Shown: positions 21,611-34,930 of the stretch, in pieces
Numbering within the stretch: the stretch's first letter is position 1
Layout of the letters: every line of letters begins with the position of its first letter
NCBI GenBank assembly: GCA_016785225.1
Contig: JAFBJZ010000612.1
Location: 124,001-188,000, forward strand
Length of the DNA: 64,000 bases
Direction of reading: 5' to 3'
Origin: Psettodes erumei
Taxonomy: Eukaryota; Chordata; Actinopteri; Pleuronectiformes; Psettodidae
Program-made: the position numbers and the translations under genes
Notes under the pieces: model-generated
What the model was told of the DNA's origin: nothing
The model's input: only the letters and a program-made list of their open reading frames with translations
Database searches by the model: none

Positions 21611-24600
21611 GCAGAGGAAAGAGGAGAAGGAAGGAGGAGGACAGGAGGGAGAGGAAGTCTAGGGGGAGGCGATTGAACAAAGGGAGGGGGGGTCAACACT
21701 TATCCATAACACCAGAGAATGAGCTCCACTACGCGCAGACATGGAATACTCAATGTGGTTTCATGCTGAAAGTCAATATAGGTCCATTAACAACAGATAG
21801 AGTTGTCAGAGTATTCTAACTTTTTCTGCTCCCCCGTGAATCCTTTAAAACTGTCCACTGTCTTTCTCTGTCCTCCACCAACCAACCAACAGCTCACAGT
21901 CTGTTTGCATTTCTTTTGAATCCTTTAATCTGAAGTTGGTGTCTCAAATTACCATGGTCAATGATCAAGTCCCACTTTTATCACTTGGGCAGAATCAAAG
22001 GTTCTGTTGTCACGGTGAGCTTCTGGTTCAGGAACACAAAACTGCTGCTGAGCTCACATCCTATCAAAAGTGACATTTACAGAGAAATATCAAATATTTG
22101 TTTGGTCAACAGCAATGAATGAAAATGACGGTATGATACAAGCAAGCACACTCACAGTTACTGTATACAGAAGTGAAACATTTTGCAAATTCACATTCTT
22201 ATCGCCACCGAGTTAGATTCATGTCTTGTAAGCCTGTTCACACGCTACTGTACTCGACAGATCGTTCTGTGACACCAAACACACAAATGTGCACACACGT
22301 CGACACACAGCGACAGCAGCCCACACCTTCCACGACAAGGGGCCGTGCAACCTTCCCATGCACACCTTGACGATCATGTAGCACAGGATGCGGTCATCCA
22401 GATCTAAGCCGAGCGGAACATGTAGCGCACTTGTAGCAGAGCTGACCTGCATGCCACGATGGCGACATGACACACAGTAAGACCCAGGGGACCGGACAGA
22501 CACTGGCCCGCTGCCATTTACAGCTTCGCTGGATGCTGCCGAGTAAATAGCTGCAGTGAAACCCAGTCCTCAAACACCACCTGTCCTGCAGCTTTTTCTC
22601 TCAGTCCTGTTGGACATGTGATCCAATTATGGGCTACGCTAAAGACCAATTCAGGACGCTCTCTGTGGGTCACATGGATGCAGTAGAGCTTGTACAACCC
22701 CCCCAAACCAAAAAAAAAATCTAAGGGATAGTGGGTATGTGAGGTCTGGACTGGAAAACACCGGGACATAACAATCTACTTTTATCTGTGGCTTGTGCAC
22801 AATTTTATGACTTCAAACTCCAGAGCTAAAAGAAATGCATTGTGTTTATTGGCGCCAGAGGTCTCACTGAAAAGATTTCACTGAAAATAGTTCTGCTGTT
22901 TATCGAAGGGATTTCCCCCTCTTGTCACTTGAAAAAAAATGATATAAACAAAGAGATAAATCAAGTTGCTTTGCCTTCACAAGAAACAGGGAAAAACAGG
23001 TTTCCAGTTTAACTTTCCGGCACATGCACACATGATATATGAGGAGTAACCTTTGAGCTTTTGGTGATACAGATTCAGCTTTTAACACTGACTACTTCAG
23101 TCTGTACATCTCATTTAAAGTTCTGATCAAGCCCATTAGGAAAGTAAGCAACCACTTAACGTGAACTGTAAAAGTGATTGAGCCAGGCAGTTGGTTTAGG
23201 ATGACAAGGCAGGCTAATTTACTGGTCAGCCCCTGCCCGAGCTCCATGGGTTTCTCAGTCAGACGGACAGCTCTTCCGGCAGAATGAGCCGAGACGTCCA
23301 GCCAGCAGCGTCGTTTCCAGCCACGAAGCCCGGACGATCAGTCACGGATGTTCTGGCTTCAGGTGTTGCCAACAAGCGAATGTGGAGAACTCAAAGAGAG
23401 CTGAATGTAGGAAACAACCAACGACTAACAGAAGACAGCGAGTGGTGGCTTGAGCATTGGCAGATGCTAGTGTTTGGCAGTCAGCAAAGCAGATATGGAA
23501 ATCTTATGTTGCTAAAACATTAGTTCTAACTTCTTTTTTTTTTGATGAGTGACATTTGGCAAACACCACCCTGGAGACCGACACTGCAGACCAGACCAGA
23601 CCCAGCCCTGATTCCTCCTCGCCCATCTACTCCTATATACACCGGCCCATTTCCACTTGCACCGTCCCATCCCAAGCCGTTCACCCCTCACCAGGCCCTT
23701 CGCTGGCCTCGCCTGCGTGAACTTTTATTAAAGTTGTGAGAGTGTTTGAACTTTTTATCTCCTGTGTTTTCTGCCTTTGAGACATGGTGTGTCTGCTGTA
23801 ACACTCGTGAAAATTCTCCGTGACTGCAAGTCAAAAGCACACACACAACAAAAAAACACCTCTTAGCCCTGAAGCGAGTGGATCTCTCGAGGATTGCGCT
23901 CCCCCCGGTCAGTTCAGGGGAGGCTCTAAGTGCTCTGTAATAGCCAGCAATCAGCACAAATGGATAGAAACCAACGTCTCGCCCTCAGGAAAGAAATATA
24001 AATAAATAAGATGAATAAATAAAAGCCCTGTGTACTCACAACCACATATTGCATTGGGCATGTGTTTTATAATGAATATAGATTGAGAGGTTGAAATATT
24101 TATGGTCCAGGGGTGGTGTGAGGTTTGGGGTGGGGGGCGGGCTAATGGTGTGAAATCGCATCCCAAGTGGATGGAAATGAAAGAGGAAAAATTCCTCTTC
24201 CTTTTTCTTCCAAGGGATTTCTGTTCGCGATGCCTCGACTGGGATTCTGTGAAGATGCGTTCCGCAAATGACCTTTTGGATTTTAGTGTCTTGTGTCACA
24301 AAGATAATCTCATCTGGCGTACCATTGTTGGTATTGTTCGTATTAACTCTTCCGGCTATCACGAAAAGCATCTGCGTTCATAATGACCTTTTCATCATCC
24401 CCCTGCGATGTCACAAAAAATCCTCACTCCAGTCGGCATTTACTAAACGCCTTAACACTCAGCTTCCCCTGACGTGCCGTATTCGCCCCCATTACCTAAT
24501 TTGCTTGTATGAAGCCTACACCTAACAGCCATAAATATAAATCCCTCCACTGGTCAGCGGAGAGGTGTCTGGGGACAGGGGTTGACTAAGAAGAGCCCAG

Positions 24601-26269
24601 GGGCCGGATGAAGAATAACTGTGTGGACTGCCGCAGAGAGAGAACATATTGTCCCCGACAAGAACAAACATTAGACTGATAAACAAGTGGCTCGGGGTGA
24701 GCGAGCGTTTTAGGGAAGCATGAGAGCGAGAGTGCAAACTGCGAGCGGTAAGGGAGAGTCAAAAGAGATGAGCCGAGATGAGCGCTGGCTCCAAAAATAG
24801 TCCCAGCGAGGCCTCGGGAGAGATCTGAGATTCACCGTTTCCCTTTCACGTCGTTACTGAGGATCAGCCTCAAGATGTTTGTGTCGGTGCGTTCCTCTAA
24901 ACACAGAGGTGCGTGTGTGTATTGCCTGCCTGGCAGAATATTTGGGAGGGGTATGCATGTGTGTATATGAGGCACGTAACGAGATAAAGGTGTACGTTTG
25001 CTGCTTTACTTGGGCCTGGATCTAACTGTGAACACTAGAAAGCACTGAAGTCACCCTGGTTAACCCCTGGCTCTCCAAAGCAACTGAAACACAATGCTCA
25101 TCACTATGTTGCGCACCAATTAAGCAGGCAGAATAGAGATGAACACAAGAGCTATGGCGACATTAACTACTTCTGCCCTGCGGCACTGAGATTGTCTATC
25201 AATAATAATGTGCATGTCTCATAAAAGCATCTCCCGGCTCCTCTGGCGACGATAAAGGAACACGTCATATGAGATCTCTCTTTTCAGAGCTGCACTTCTC
25301 CCGGCACTTTCACTACTTAAGAAGCATAAAGCTCGCTTGTTGTCAGACAGAAAAAATATTCCTGTCTTAAAGTAAATATTTTGTCTCGCATTTGAGGGGC
25401 GGTTTCAAACTTAAGTGTTTTAAAGTGTCATTTGGGGTTAGGGGGCTTAGATGAGTGCTGGAGAACATTTGAAGGAGGAAACTTCTGGGGGCAGGCAGAA
25501 TAAAAAAAGTTGATAGTCTGTTGGGAGGGTTTAATAATGAAACGAGAACATGTGGACTCGCTAACGTTAAGTACACTTAGGAGTGCACTCAGAAGCGTTG
25601 TGGAAGAGATACCAGATGACAAGTTGGGATGAGAGGAGGTGCCAAGAAGATGGTTAACAAACCGCGGCTCTGAATCTGGGTCGATCCTCTGTCGGTCAAG
25701 GAAACAGATTTCGCTTTATGGTGATTGAAATTAAGCAGCTGATTCACGGACGGTGTCATAAAGCACACAGCTTTAATATCTCAGCATTTGAGCCTAGAGG
25801 CAGCTAATGTGAATGCGCTCCATTCATTACCGACTGCCGGTGTCTGGATGTAACGATGGAACTGAGCGGACGATAAATATAAGTGCGTTTCCACTCGTGT
25901 GCGTAAACACGGATGCGTACGCGAGCATTTGTGCGTGCGCGTGTGTGAGTGTAGCCTCTCTCTGCCATCAGGAGGTTTTAATAGAGTAGTATATTCCTTT
26001 GCATTTTACATGACTCTAGGGCACGCTGCTCTCGCCTGTCTGCTCTGCTCAGATCAGACGCTCAAATTGGAGCACAGAATGGACTGCAGGTCTTCATACT
26101 CACTGCTCTGTAATCTCTGTGCGCTTTTATGTGTGTTTACAAGCATCTGCATGGGTGCATACTATATTTCTGTCTCCAAATAAATGCCCGATATGGTTAG
26201 AACATTTTCAGAATCACGTCTGCCAACTTGACGGTAAAGTTTGAGTTAATACAGCTCGTTGTGTCATTG
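21611..26269. other. Gene desert segment with mixed unique and repeat-derived DNA
   Basis: No supported exon. A polypurine patch lies at 21590-21690. A G-rich patch at 24127-24141 could form a G-quadruplex. CNE-like unique sequence is seen at about 24040-24540 (with AT-rich homeobox-type words) and 25740-25890. The segment at 23540-23815 looks retrotransposon-derived and is listed separately. Confidence 0.45.
23540..23815 (+). mobile_element. Possible retroelement 3'-end remnant
   Basis: A Cys/Pro-coding C-rich stretch leads into ACTTTTATTAAAGTTGTGAGAG and then TCTCCTGTGTTTTCTGCCTTTG, which resembles the 3' ends of common fish retroelements. No coding domain is present, so the class is unknown. 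Confidence 0.35.
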
Positions 26270-26740
26270 TGTTGGTTAATACAGACCGCTAGTGGCGTGG
26301 CAATGTCAATCTTTGGTTTGGTCCACTGCTTTGAGTTCAGACTGGATGGATTGCAATGACGTTTAATACAAACATTCATAGTCCCAAGAGGATGAATCGT
26401 AATAGCCCCGACTTTTGCTCTTGCACCACTGGCAGATTTCTGGACATTTCTGGTTTTTAGTAACATGTTTTGACAACTATTGAATGTACAGCCATGAAAT
26501 GTAGTACATTAATGTTCCCCACAGGATGAATTGTAATAACCTCTGACTTTTCCTTTAGTGCCATCATCAGGCCACAATTCAATTTGTCTGGTTCTTCAGT
26601 TTGTGACCAAATACCAGCAAAACTAATGACATTCCCATTGGCCTCTGTGCTATTTTCAATGTGATACTAAATAGCAAATGTTAGCATGCAAGCACAGTAA
26701 ACTAAGAAAGCTTGAAAAACATTAGCATGTTAGCAGATAC
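26270..26740 (+). repeat. Fish interspersed repeat copy (GGATGAATTGTAATAAC / GTTAGCATGC type)
   Basis: Carries the sequence words ACAGGATGAATTGTAATAAC, CCATCATCAGG, AAACTAATGACATTCCCATT and AAATGTTAGCATGC in the order typical of a very common perciform repeat. Parts of the GGATGAATCGTAATA word occur twice (26390 and 26523), suggesting an internal duplication. Non-coding. Confidence 0.6.
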
Positions 26741-27496
26741 ACATAGACTTTATCATTTTATTTTATTTTAATTGCAGTCCAATGAAAAATTCAGCCAACT
26801 GACAAGTGCACAAACTAACCACAATTTATGTTACGTCTTTGTTTTAAGTAAATATCTTAAATCACCGTCTACTGTATATATTTTTTTTCCAGAAAGGCAG
26901 ATTCATGCAGCAGGAGAAATGATGATGACATTTCTTTCATTCTCTCTCTGCCAGTGACATCTCTGACCATCCACTCTGATGCATTTCTTTGTTTTCACAA
27001 CACAGGAACAAGTATGATTCCCTTTTTCACACTTCCCCTCTCCCACGCCCCCGCTGACTTCTGTATTATACACAACCTAAAGTCTGAACTATTCATGATG
27101 GTTCCTTTACAAAAGCCAGATCAATCATTTATAACTTAAACAAAGAACACTAATCCAGCTTCAATCCAGGCTCACCTCTTCAACATGTATCATTCACCCA
27201 TCCTTGACACAGAGACGAACACAGATAGACAAAAATTACAACAAATGTAGGATCACGCACATCATACACAGACCTGCCTGATGATAACTGAGCTCAGATC
27301 CTCATTAATCACGTCTTAATCTGCTTCTGAAGCTGCCACACAACAACGAGCGCTGCAGTTAGCGCTGTTTTCACTAAAACTGGCCTAAACTGCTGTAGCG
27401 TGCGGGCGAGCCAGAAGAGTGACTGACTCTCACGTTTCCACACGAGAGAGCAGTGAACTGGACTGTAAGACCGGAGAGAGCGAGAGAGGAAAGAAA

Positions 27497-27518
27497 GGGG
27501 GAGTGGGGGTGGGGGGTT
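27497..27518 (+). other. Potential G-quadruplex tract
   Basis: Guanine runs of 5, 5 and 6 within 22 nt, long enough to supply four G-triplets. Confidence 0.4.
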
Positions 27519-27819
27519 GGACCACAGATGTAAAAGAGACCAGATGGAGGGAAACCAAGAGACAGGGACGGGGAAAATAGATGCCGTGTGAATAAGAGAG
27601 ACAATAAAGTTTAATATGCTCGTCAGTGGGAAATTTTCATCACCCTCACAAGGCACATTAGGATGAAGATAGGTACATTAGAGCTCAGTGTATTTTATAG
27701 AAATGCCAATAGACTGTATAGATGTCGCCCTGTTTGTGAGAATACTTCAATGAGGACGCAATCGCACCATGAGTATTGTGAGCCCTGCACGCGTGCCGCT
27801 ATGCGTTTCTGCGTGCATG

Positions 27820-27833
27820 TTTTTTTTTTTTTT
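27820..27833. repeat. Poly(T) run
   Basis: About fourteen thymines, just before a CNE-like block. Confidence 0.9.
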
Positions 27834-27835
27834 AA

Positions 27836-28030
27836 CTTAATGCAAATTTAATGAGGCTTGCCCTGGCCGCCTGAAGAAAAGAGCCGCCAAATCCTCTCTT
27901 CCTCTCTGACAGGGCGAGGAGTGACTGAGGGACTATTAAAGAGCGTAATAGCTGACATGATAGACTTGTCAGACAAAAGGTGCACTTTAGACTGAGGAGA
28001 TTAGATCATACAGTAGCAGAAAAAAAAGAT
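27836..28030. promoter_or_regulatory. Candidate enhancer with octamer and MEIS-type cores
   Basis: Contains the octamer ATGCAAAT (27840-27847), TTTAATGAGG, TGACAG (27907-27912) and an inverted pair CTGACA (27952-27957) / TGTCAG (27967-27972) with a 9-nt spacer. The texture is CNE-like and unique. The MEIS-type cores matter because the mammalian distal Hmx1 enhancer is known to respond to HOX-PBX-MEIS. Confidence 0.35.
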
Positions 28031-31007
28031 GAACAGATGGGAGGAGGAGGAGAGATGGACAGGAAGACACAACACTTGTCAAATAGTGATGAAGTGCAAG
28101 GAGGGTTAATTTTAGAGAACGTGATGATGACGGGGGGGTTGAGTTAAAGTTAAACTATTTATACACCGTTTCCCCACACATAAAGGGTATTTATCAAACA
28201 AAAAAACATGCACACAGGGTTTTCAAGAGCGAGCCACAGTAAAGTCTGTTTCTGAAAACAGTGCTGCAGAATTAATCATTGATTATCTCTCTGGGTTTAA
28301 TAATGTTGACTGAGATATCACAGTAGATTATGGTTTGCATGCGGTTGAGCATGGTGGCAGAAGCTGACAGACCGTAGGGCTGCTCTTCTTTTTTTCCCTA
28401 GTCTTGTACATGCCTCACCAGTGGTGGAGCACGAAGAGGCACTGATATGCAAACCAGGGATTAATAAGCATGCAGGGTCTCCATGGGTTTTCAAACTCAA
28501 TCACATAAAACTCAATCTATGTGACAGGTGTATAAACCATTTGCGCAGCTTTATAATTTCCATAAGTGAAATGGGTATATCTGTCTTGGTGTGTACAAAG
28601 AGGTTTAAGCATGGAACAACAGAGGGTGACAGCAGTCTCCAACAAAATACAGTGCCCAGCTGTTTCATTAAATGAAAATAAATTCATAACTGTATATTTA
28701 AGAACCTTTTCACATCTGCAGTAGAAGCCAGACAAACCATGCTTGTGCCACACAGGACAGGCAGGCTGGAAATTGTTGAGAGAAAGTCCGACGTCCTATT
28801 GGTTTTGATCTTTTCATTGGATTTGTTGACGGCAAGAAAAATATAGAATGATGTCAGCTTCACCCTCCACTTTGATTTATGAATCTTCATCTTGCTTCAA
28901 CCCTGACATCAAAACAGAACAAGCAAAATCTCTGGTCACTTTTCTATGTTTTCTTTTTTCGCAGCGAAGGAGCCTGAACAAAAATATCGTCTGCACGCAG
29001 CACTCTCCCCCGCTCACCATCTTCACACTAAATTGAGTGGCTGAACACAGCTCAATTCACAGAGTCTAGGTAGAGTTATAGCGATAAATATTAGATGGGA
29101 TACATTTATTGCATGGAGCTTGTTCTGTTTGTTGTTTCATAAGTGTGCTGCCTGTACGAACACAGCAAACCAGAGGGTAAAAAAAAGGATGGAACGAAAC
29201 TGAGGCTAAAAAACACACGCAAAGTAGTATCCCAATAAAAATAGTACACACGCCACGAGCAGGGGAAAAAAGGGGGAGAAAACCAGATGCTGCTTAAACA
29301 CAGACTGGATTTCACCTGAAGCGATCTAAAAGAGGTGTTTCCTCCTCTTTGGATCTCTAAAAAGCTTTTTTAAAAAAAATGCTGCAGCATCTTCTTGATT
29401 TTATCAATATTGCAAGGGTGTTGTGGGGATACATAAATAAGTGAATGCGACACATTTTGAGGCTAAAATGCTCTTATGCTGCCCAGTTTTCATGTATAGC
29501 CTCTGGCCAAGCAGCAGAGGAACATGTGTCTCACTGCAGAGTGGAAACGAGGCGAACCCGGCGCTTTCTGCACAGCGTCAATGCAAACATACCGTACCGC
29601 TGCGCTGCTGGAGGAGGTGGACTTTGTTTTAATTGCAGTGGACGGATGTAATGTTACTTTTTCTGAGCATCTTTCCGTCGCCTCGTTTTCCCTCTCATCG
29701 CTGATCATCTATCAGGTTACACACGCAGGCTGAGAGTGACTTCATCTGCATCTCACCGTCCTGCGAAACCCATCCACCAGATTTATTGGTGTGTAAGAGA
29801 GTGTAACAGTGAGAGAAAAAGTGTGTCTGCTTCTTGATTTATGACGCTCTATTGGTAATCAATATGGTTCTTTTAAGTCATTTAGATACAGTGATTGATA
29901 CTTTGGAGTAGTCAGCATATGGACTGGGAACTCGAGCTTGTCTGACCGTTCCCATATGGGGTAACACTATCTGTGCTGAAGCCAGTGCATTTATTGTTTG
30001 TGCTCAAGTGAATTAGCTGGAAATAAAAAGGAAAAATTAAAAACCACTTGTCAAAAACTGTAGCCTTTGCAGGCAGGAATTTCTGAAATAAAAAAGAAGC
30101 TAAATATTCTAAATAGTCCAACATCTGAGGCCTGAAGTTTAAAGAGTTGGCTGCCATCTACTTTGGGATTCTTCAGTTGCCCGAGTCTGTGAAGTACTGC
30201 ACAGTTTAGTTTAGGCGGTGTTTCTTGTCTCTCTTTCATGTGCAGGTTCATTTGACATGAGGGTCAGATGAAGATAAGAACATACAGAGCCCTCTCTTTG
30301 GTCATCTGTCAGCGGACAGAGACAAGACCCCCTCCGACAGACATACTTTACCTCCGGGCCAGGCGCGGGAAGAAAGGTAGCTATTTTGATTGAGCTTTGA
30401 TTAAATGTTGTTAACAATGCAGAGAACCGGTTTGGCCTTTTGCTAACTTGGCCAGCACACGGGCGGAGGGGCCACAAACGACTGAAGACACAAAAGACTA
30501 CACCAGTGAGTCCCGCTTGTGCTTTTAGCAACACAAGACAGATAAACTCTTGGAGAAGCTGTTGGCGAATCAAACCGTAAAAACACTTGGGCTCAGCCTC
30601 GTGGTGGTGATCATAACGTGCTTTTTTTTTTTTTGAATGGGATCAGGGAATAATAAAAGAGTAGTTAAAAATACTTTTTTCCCAAAATTATCTTTTAAAA
30701 AGATTTCCTTTTTTGGGGGGGTAAAGTGCAGATTGTCTTATTTAATGCAGAAAATTTGCTATTGATTTGGTTTGGAGACCAGCAGACGCAGAAGTCACAC
30801 TGCTTGCGAGCGTCCTGGTCACTGTGTTAACGGCCTGTCAGGCTGATCCGAACTATCAGAGAGGAATGTTTCATCCAGGGTGATGAAAGACAACAACTAC
30901 ACTCGTCTTATCAGCTCCTGGTGATCAGGATGGATACTCAAAACCCTGCATGGGGGGAGATCAGAGCCCCGCAGACAAATAAAGCCATACATACCTGCAA
31001 AAGCCAA

Positions 31008-31053
<46 letters not shown>

Positions 31054-34019
31054 CTATATACATATATATGAATTACTCTAATCTGAATAATGAGTGAACA
31101 ACTACTTATAGAGGTTGATGACAGTTGAAATAACCCTGCTCAGAATTAATCCACCAAACAATGACACTATTATTATATACGCTTTAAAACCTCTTAGATT
31201 TGGCATATAGTTTTTGAGAGGTCTTCAAATAAGTCACTTTTCTTGTTTTTAAATTTTTATTCATGATTTTGGAAGATTTGAGGTAAAATAATGTGAAATT
31301 GGATCATTAAAAAAAGAAATAGAATCATTGTGCCTTACTCGCCTATGCAGTGGGGTACGACACAAGAACAGCCTTAACGCTGTATCCAGTGTGAAGATAT
31401 TTCAAAAGGACTAAATGTAGTTTGTGTTTATTATTCAGTATGGTTGTGCTATAGTCCAATATTAAAGACATAATTGCATTTTAAATATATATTGCACAGA
31501 CTTTGCATGCAGAGCCCTCCAATTGCCAAATAATTACAACGGCAAACATCCGTCAAATTTATCAGTTTCACTAAACTGAAACTGATGCAGTATATTATAA
31601 CTTCATAAAGTTTAAGTTGCATTTTCATTGAAATTGTTTTAAATAGGCATTGATTCAAATGTATGATCATTTTAGAGCCTGTGATTTGTGGTGCTATTGG
31701 ATTTTATTGTGTTATATTAATGAGCTTAAATAACACTGAGTCGCTCCATTTCTAAAACAAGGATATGATTTATTGTAGGGCTGCTGTTTTAGACTATATT
31801 GGTTCTAGCTAGGTCTACAAACACATAATAAACAGGCAACTAAGTGGATACGGTGTGTGTTTCTCCTCGGCTAATTCAAACTGTCAAAATGTAATTCAAG
31901 GATTTTGGTAAAACCCAAAGAAACAAACAAAAACATAGATATAAAAACTAAGTTAGTAATTTAATCTTCCAAAATAAAAGACATATGATTGTAGCTGCTG
32001 TTGCTGTGTTAGTTGCATTTTATTTCTAATAATATCGTAGCTCTTCTTGGAGTAAATACTCTAATACAAGAAAAGAGAGCTGCGTCTTCAATAAACACAA
32101 CAACAGCAGCTCACAAACATGTTTCACAACCGCTCTACCAGGTGTCTCATTGATTCTTTTGGACTGAAACTGTAACAAAAAGCCATCTGAACACAAACAG
32201 GCATGCACACTCACGTATCGGATCTCACGGGCCTGTATTTCATGTCCAGCGCTGCGCTGATTGCAATAGATTTCAGATGAGGATCAACACTTTGAAACTG
32301 AGTCTACGACCTCAGGGCTGAGAAGAAAGGAGCAAAAGAGAAGGAGAGAGGAAGATAGAGAGAAAGACAGGAGGAGAGTGAAAGCAATTGGTCGAGAAAA
32401 TACCCAAAGAAAGGGAGTGAAAGAGTGAGTAAAACGGTTCTAACAACAAAAAACTAAAGAGCAATATTGGTAAATCACCCGAGTAAAAGTCTTTCAGTAA
32501 CTCTAAATCTGGGTGCGGGTGTGATGTTATGTCTATGTTGTAATAGGAGTCATAATAAATCGCCTCAGCACATTCACGAGCGCTTGTGTTTTCCTGTCGC
32601 TGCAATCTAAGAAAGATGTATTCATAACTCGCCGTTCATAATCCAATCTGTGACTGATTTAGCCGTCTGCTGCCCAGGAGCCAGGCCGGCGCTATGGGAT
32701 ACCCCATCCAACACTCTGCTTTCCCACATCGGGGCAGCGGGACACTGGGATACCCCCGCGGGGCAGGAGCCGGGTCTGAGCGAGCCGATCACCTTAGTCT
32801 AAACTGACGTGTCTGTTTAACGCACACACACTCCAGGTAGTGTGCGTGTCAAGGGTTTGGGGGCGATACTGCATCAGCGGGGATATGTGCTGCGGCCTGT
32901 GGTGTAGAATATCGTCCCCAGAGGAGCCTGGGAGGTGTGTGCGTGTTTGATCTGATGTATGTATTTCTAAGTTTCTGTGACGATGAGAGATTGAGCGTTG
33001 CATGTTTTGGCATGTTCGCCTGCGTGTCACAGAAACGAAAGGGCTCTTAGAGATATATTTTACTGCATACTAATGCGGCGGCCCGAAAGACGAAGCACAC
33101 TGAGGAAATATTCACTGGCATTAATCCTCAGGCAATGAATTGAAATTGCCTTTCCCTCAATGTCTGGATAATAATCATCACCGTGATTTTCACCACTGTC
33201 TTTCAAATATTTCCTGGCTGCTGCCTCTGGCCTTCTTTTGTTTCGAAAATACCAAACCTCCGACTGCTATTGGTTTCATGCAGGCATCCTGATCCGAAAA
33301 CACACCGCAGTGATGAATACTTTGAGTAATCACTCCTCTGTGAGCACAAAAGGATCTTACCCAACATAACCTATGACTGCAGAAGGTAATCACCGAATCC
33401 TCGTTCAAGGCCTTGAGAGTTAACAACCGAAAACCAACAAAAAAACATCCTGGGTCCAGGGGTCACGGTAACCAGGGGGTATTGTTGTTCCCTCGATCTC
33501 TCGCCTCTCGCCCTCCGTAATGAATATGAGAGGCCTAATAGACCCTAAGTCTGACCTCCAATAAGTGCTCCACGCTTGGAAACATGAATTGCCGTCTTCA
33601 AAGCGCTGCCACTTCCTGAATGTTGCCTTTCACTGCGTGTGTGTGAGCGCGTGCGCTCCAGCGTGCGAACATACACACACACTTGAAACCAACGCGGCAG
33701 AGGTGACTGCCCCCTCGAGCGGTGAGGAGAACCAGGGGATTCCAGGCTCACACAAATTTCAACAGTCACAATTATTCATAATTGCGGAGAAAAGTAGAGA
33801 CCGTGTGTGTGTGTGTGAAAGAGAGAGAGTTGAGAGGCCCGCAAACTGACAAACTTAATAAAAAGGCTAAAAGAGAGTCTGGCGGGCCTGCAGGAAAAAG
33901 AGAGCAAGAAAGAGGGTGAAACTTTTTGGGCAAGATCTGGCACCGACGGAGGCAAAGTTTTGACACTGATTCCCCGTCAAAGAGCAGAGTGAATAGGTGG
34001 CAACAGCCGCGTTTCCCCA
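28031..34019. other. Gene desert segment
   Basis: No exon or RNA gene recognised. It contains a CA microsatellite at 31011-31052, a polypurine patch at 32330-32430, a GC-rich patch with an 11-nt direct repeat TGGGATACCCC (32695-32705 and 32746-32756), and CNE-like sequence at about 33060-33200. Otherwise nothing notable. Confidence 0.5.
31011..31070. repeat. (CA)n microsatellite followed by TA-rich run
   Basis: About 21 CA units followed by an imperfect TATA-rich stretch. Confidence 0.95.
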
Positions 34020-34560
34020 AGAAACCAAAATGAAGACATTACACAATAAACTGTCAGCAATTGCTGAAATGGTCCGAATCAAAATATTTCCAATTTGTCA
34101 GAAAATCACACTATTTGGATTTCGTCTAATCCTCGACTGGAGATCATAACCCAAAGGCCAAAAAGAAAAAGGAGGCTTGTACCTTATAAATTATTTCAGT
34201 TCAATGTGTACTTTCACACGCTTCCTCACACAGGACACAATCAACTGCAATTAATCTGATCAATGGAATGTTAAACGGCGTACAGGATATGCTGCGGCAA
34301 GACTAAGTGCCCTCGAGCCCCATCGAGGATATTCGACGTGATGGAGAAAAACCATGTCCCCGTCTCCTCAGGGGGCTAAATCTCTCCCATGTTAGATAAA
34401 TTAGTCTGGGTTAGTACCTGGACTTCCTATAGTCAACTTGCAACCTTTTGATCTCTAACTATGGCAAAATGGATCCAGGCTGATGAATTTGTACGGCCTG
34501 CTTATGATTGATTATGTGGGCGCTCGGGACGGAAAGGCCTGCCAAAGTTTATTTTGAAGT
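34020..34560. promoter_or_regulatory. Candidate distal hmx enhancer block
   Basis: A 540-nt unique block with the texture of conserved regulatory DNA. It contains CTGTCA (34051-34056, MEIS-type) overlapping the perfect palindrome TCAGCAATTGCTGA (34054-34067), GCAATTAA (34247-34254, HMX-type core) and TGATTGAT (34505-34512, PBX/HOX-type). Its position in the hmx-cpz interval matches that of the distal Hmx1 enhancer in mammals, but homology is not shown. Confidence 0.4.
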
Positions 34561-34699
34561 GTTTTTGCCGCTGGAGGGAGAGTTGGTTTCTTTCAAAGCT
34601 GAAGGATTTCGAGAGAAACAGGAACAGCATTACAGAGAAAAAAAAAAAAGATAAAGGAACACAACGGTGAAGGCGCATAAACACATACAGGACGGTAAC

Positions 34700-34702
<3 letters not shown>

Positions 34703-34742
<40 letters not shown>
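34703..34742. repeat. (TG)n(AG)n microsatellite
   Basis: About 17 TG units followed by a few GA units. Confidence 0.95.
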
Positions 34743-34745
<3 letters not shown>

Positions 34746-34907
34746 AAGCTGAGACAACAGAGGTCGTGCGAGTGGCACTGAGCAGGACAGAGGGCAGATC
34801 TGAAGTTAAATGATGACTCAAATGAATGACGCCGTAACGATCGGGTCCACAGCGGCTGGTTCCCATACAAACCCAGAGAGACGGACGAGTCAAGCTGGGG
34901 GCCATCT

Positions 34908-34930
34908 CACACACACACACACACACACAC
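34908..34930. repeat. (CA)n microsatellite
   Basis: About 11 CA units, the inverted partner of the TG run 170 nt upstream. Confidence 0.95.
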
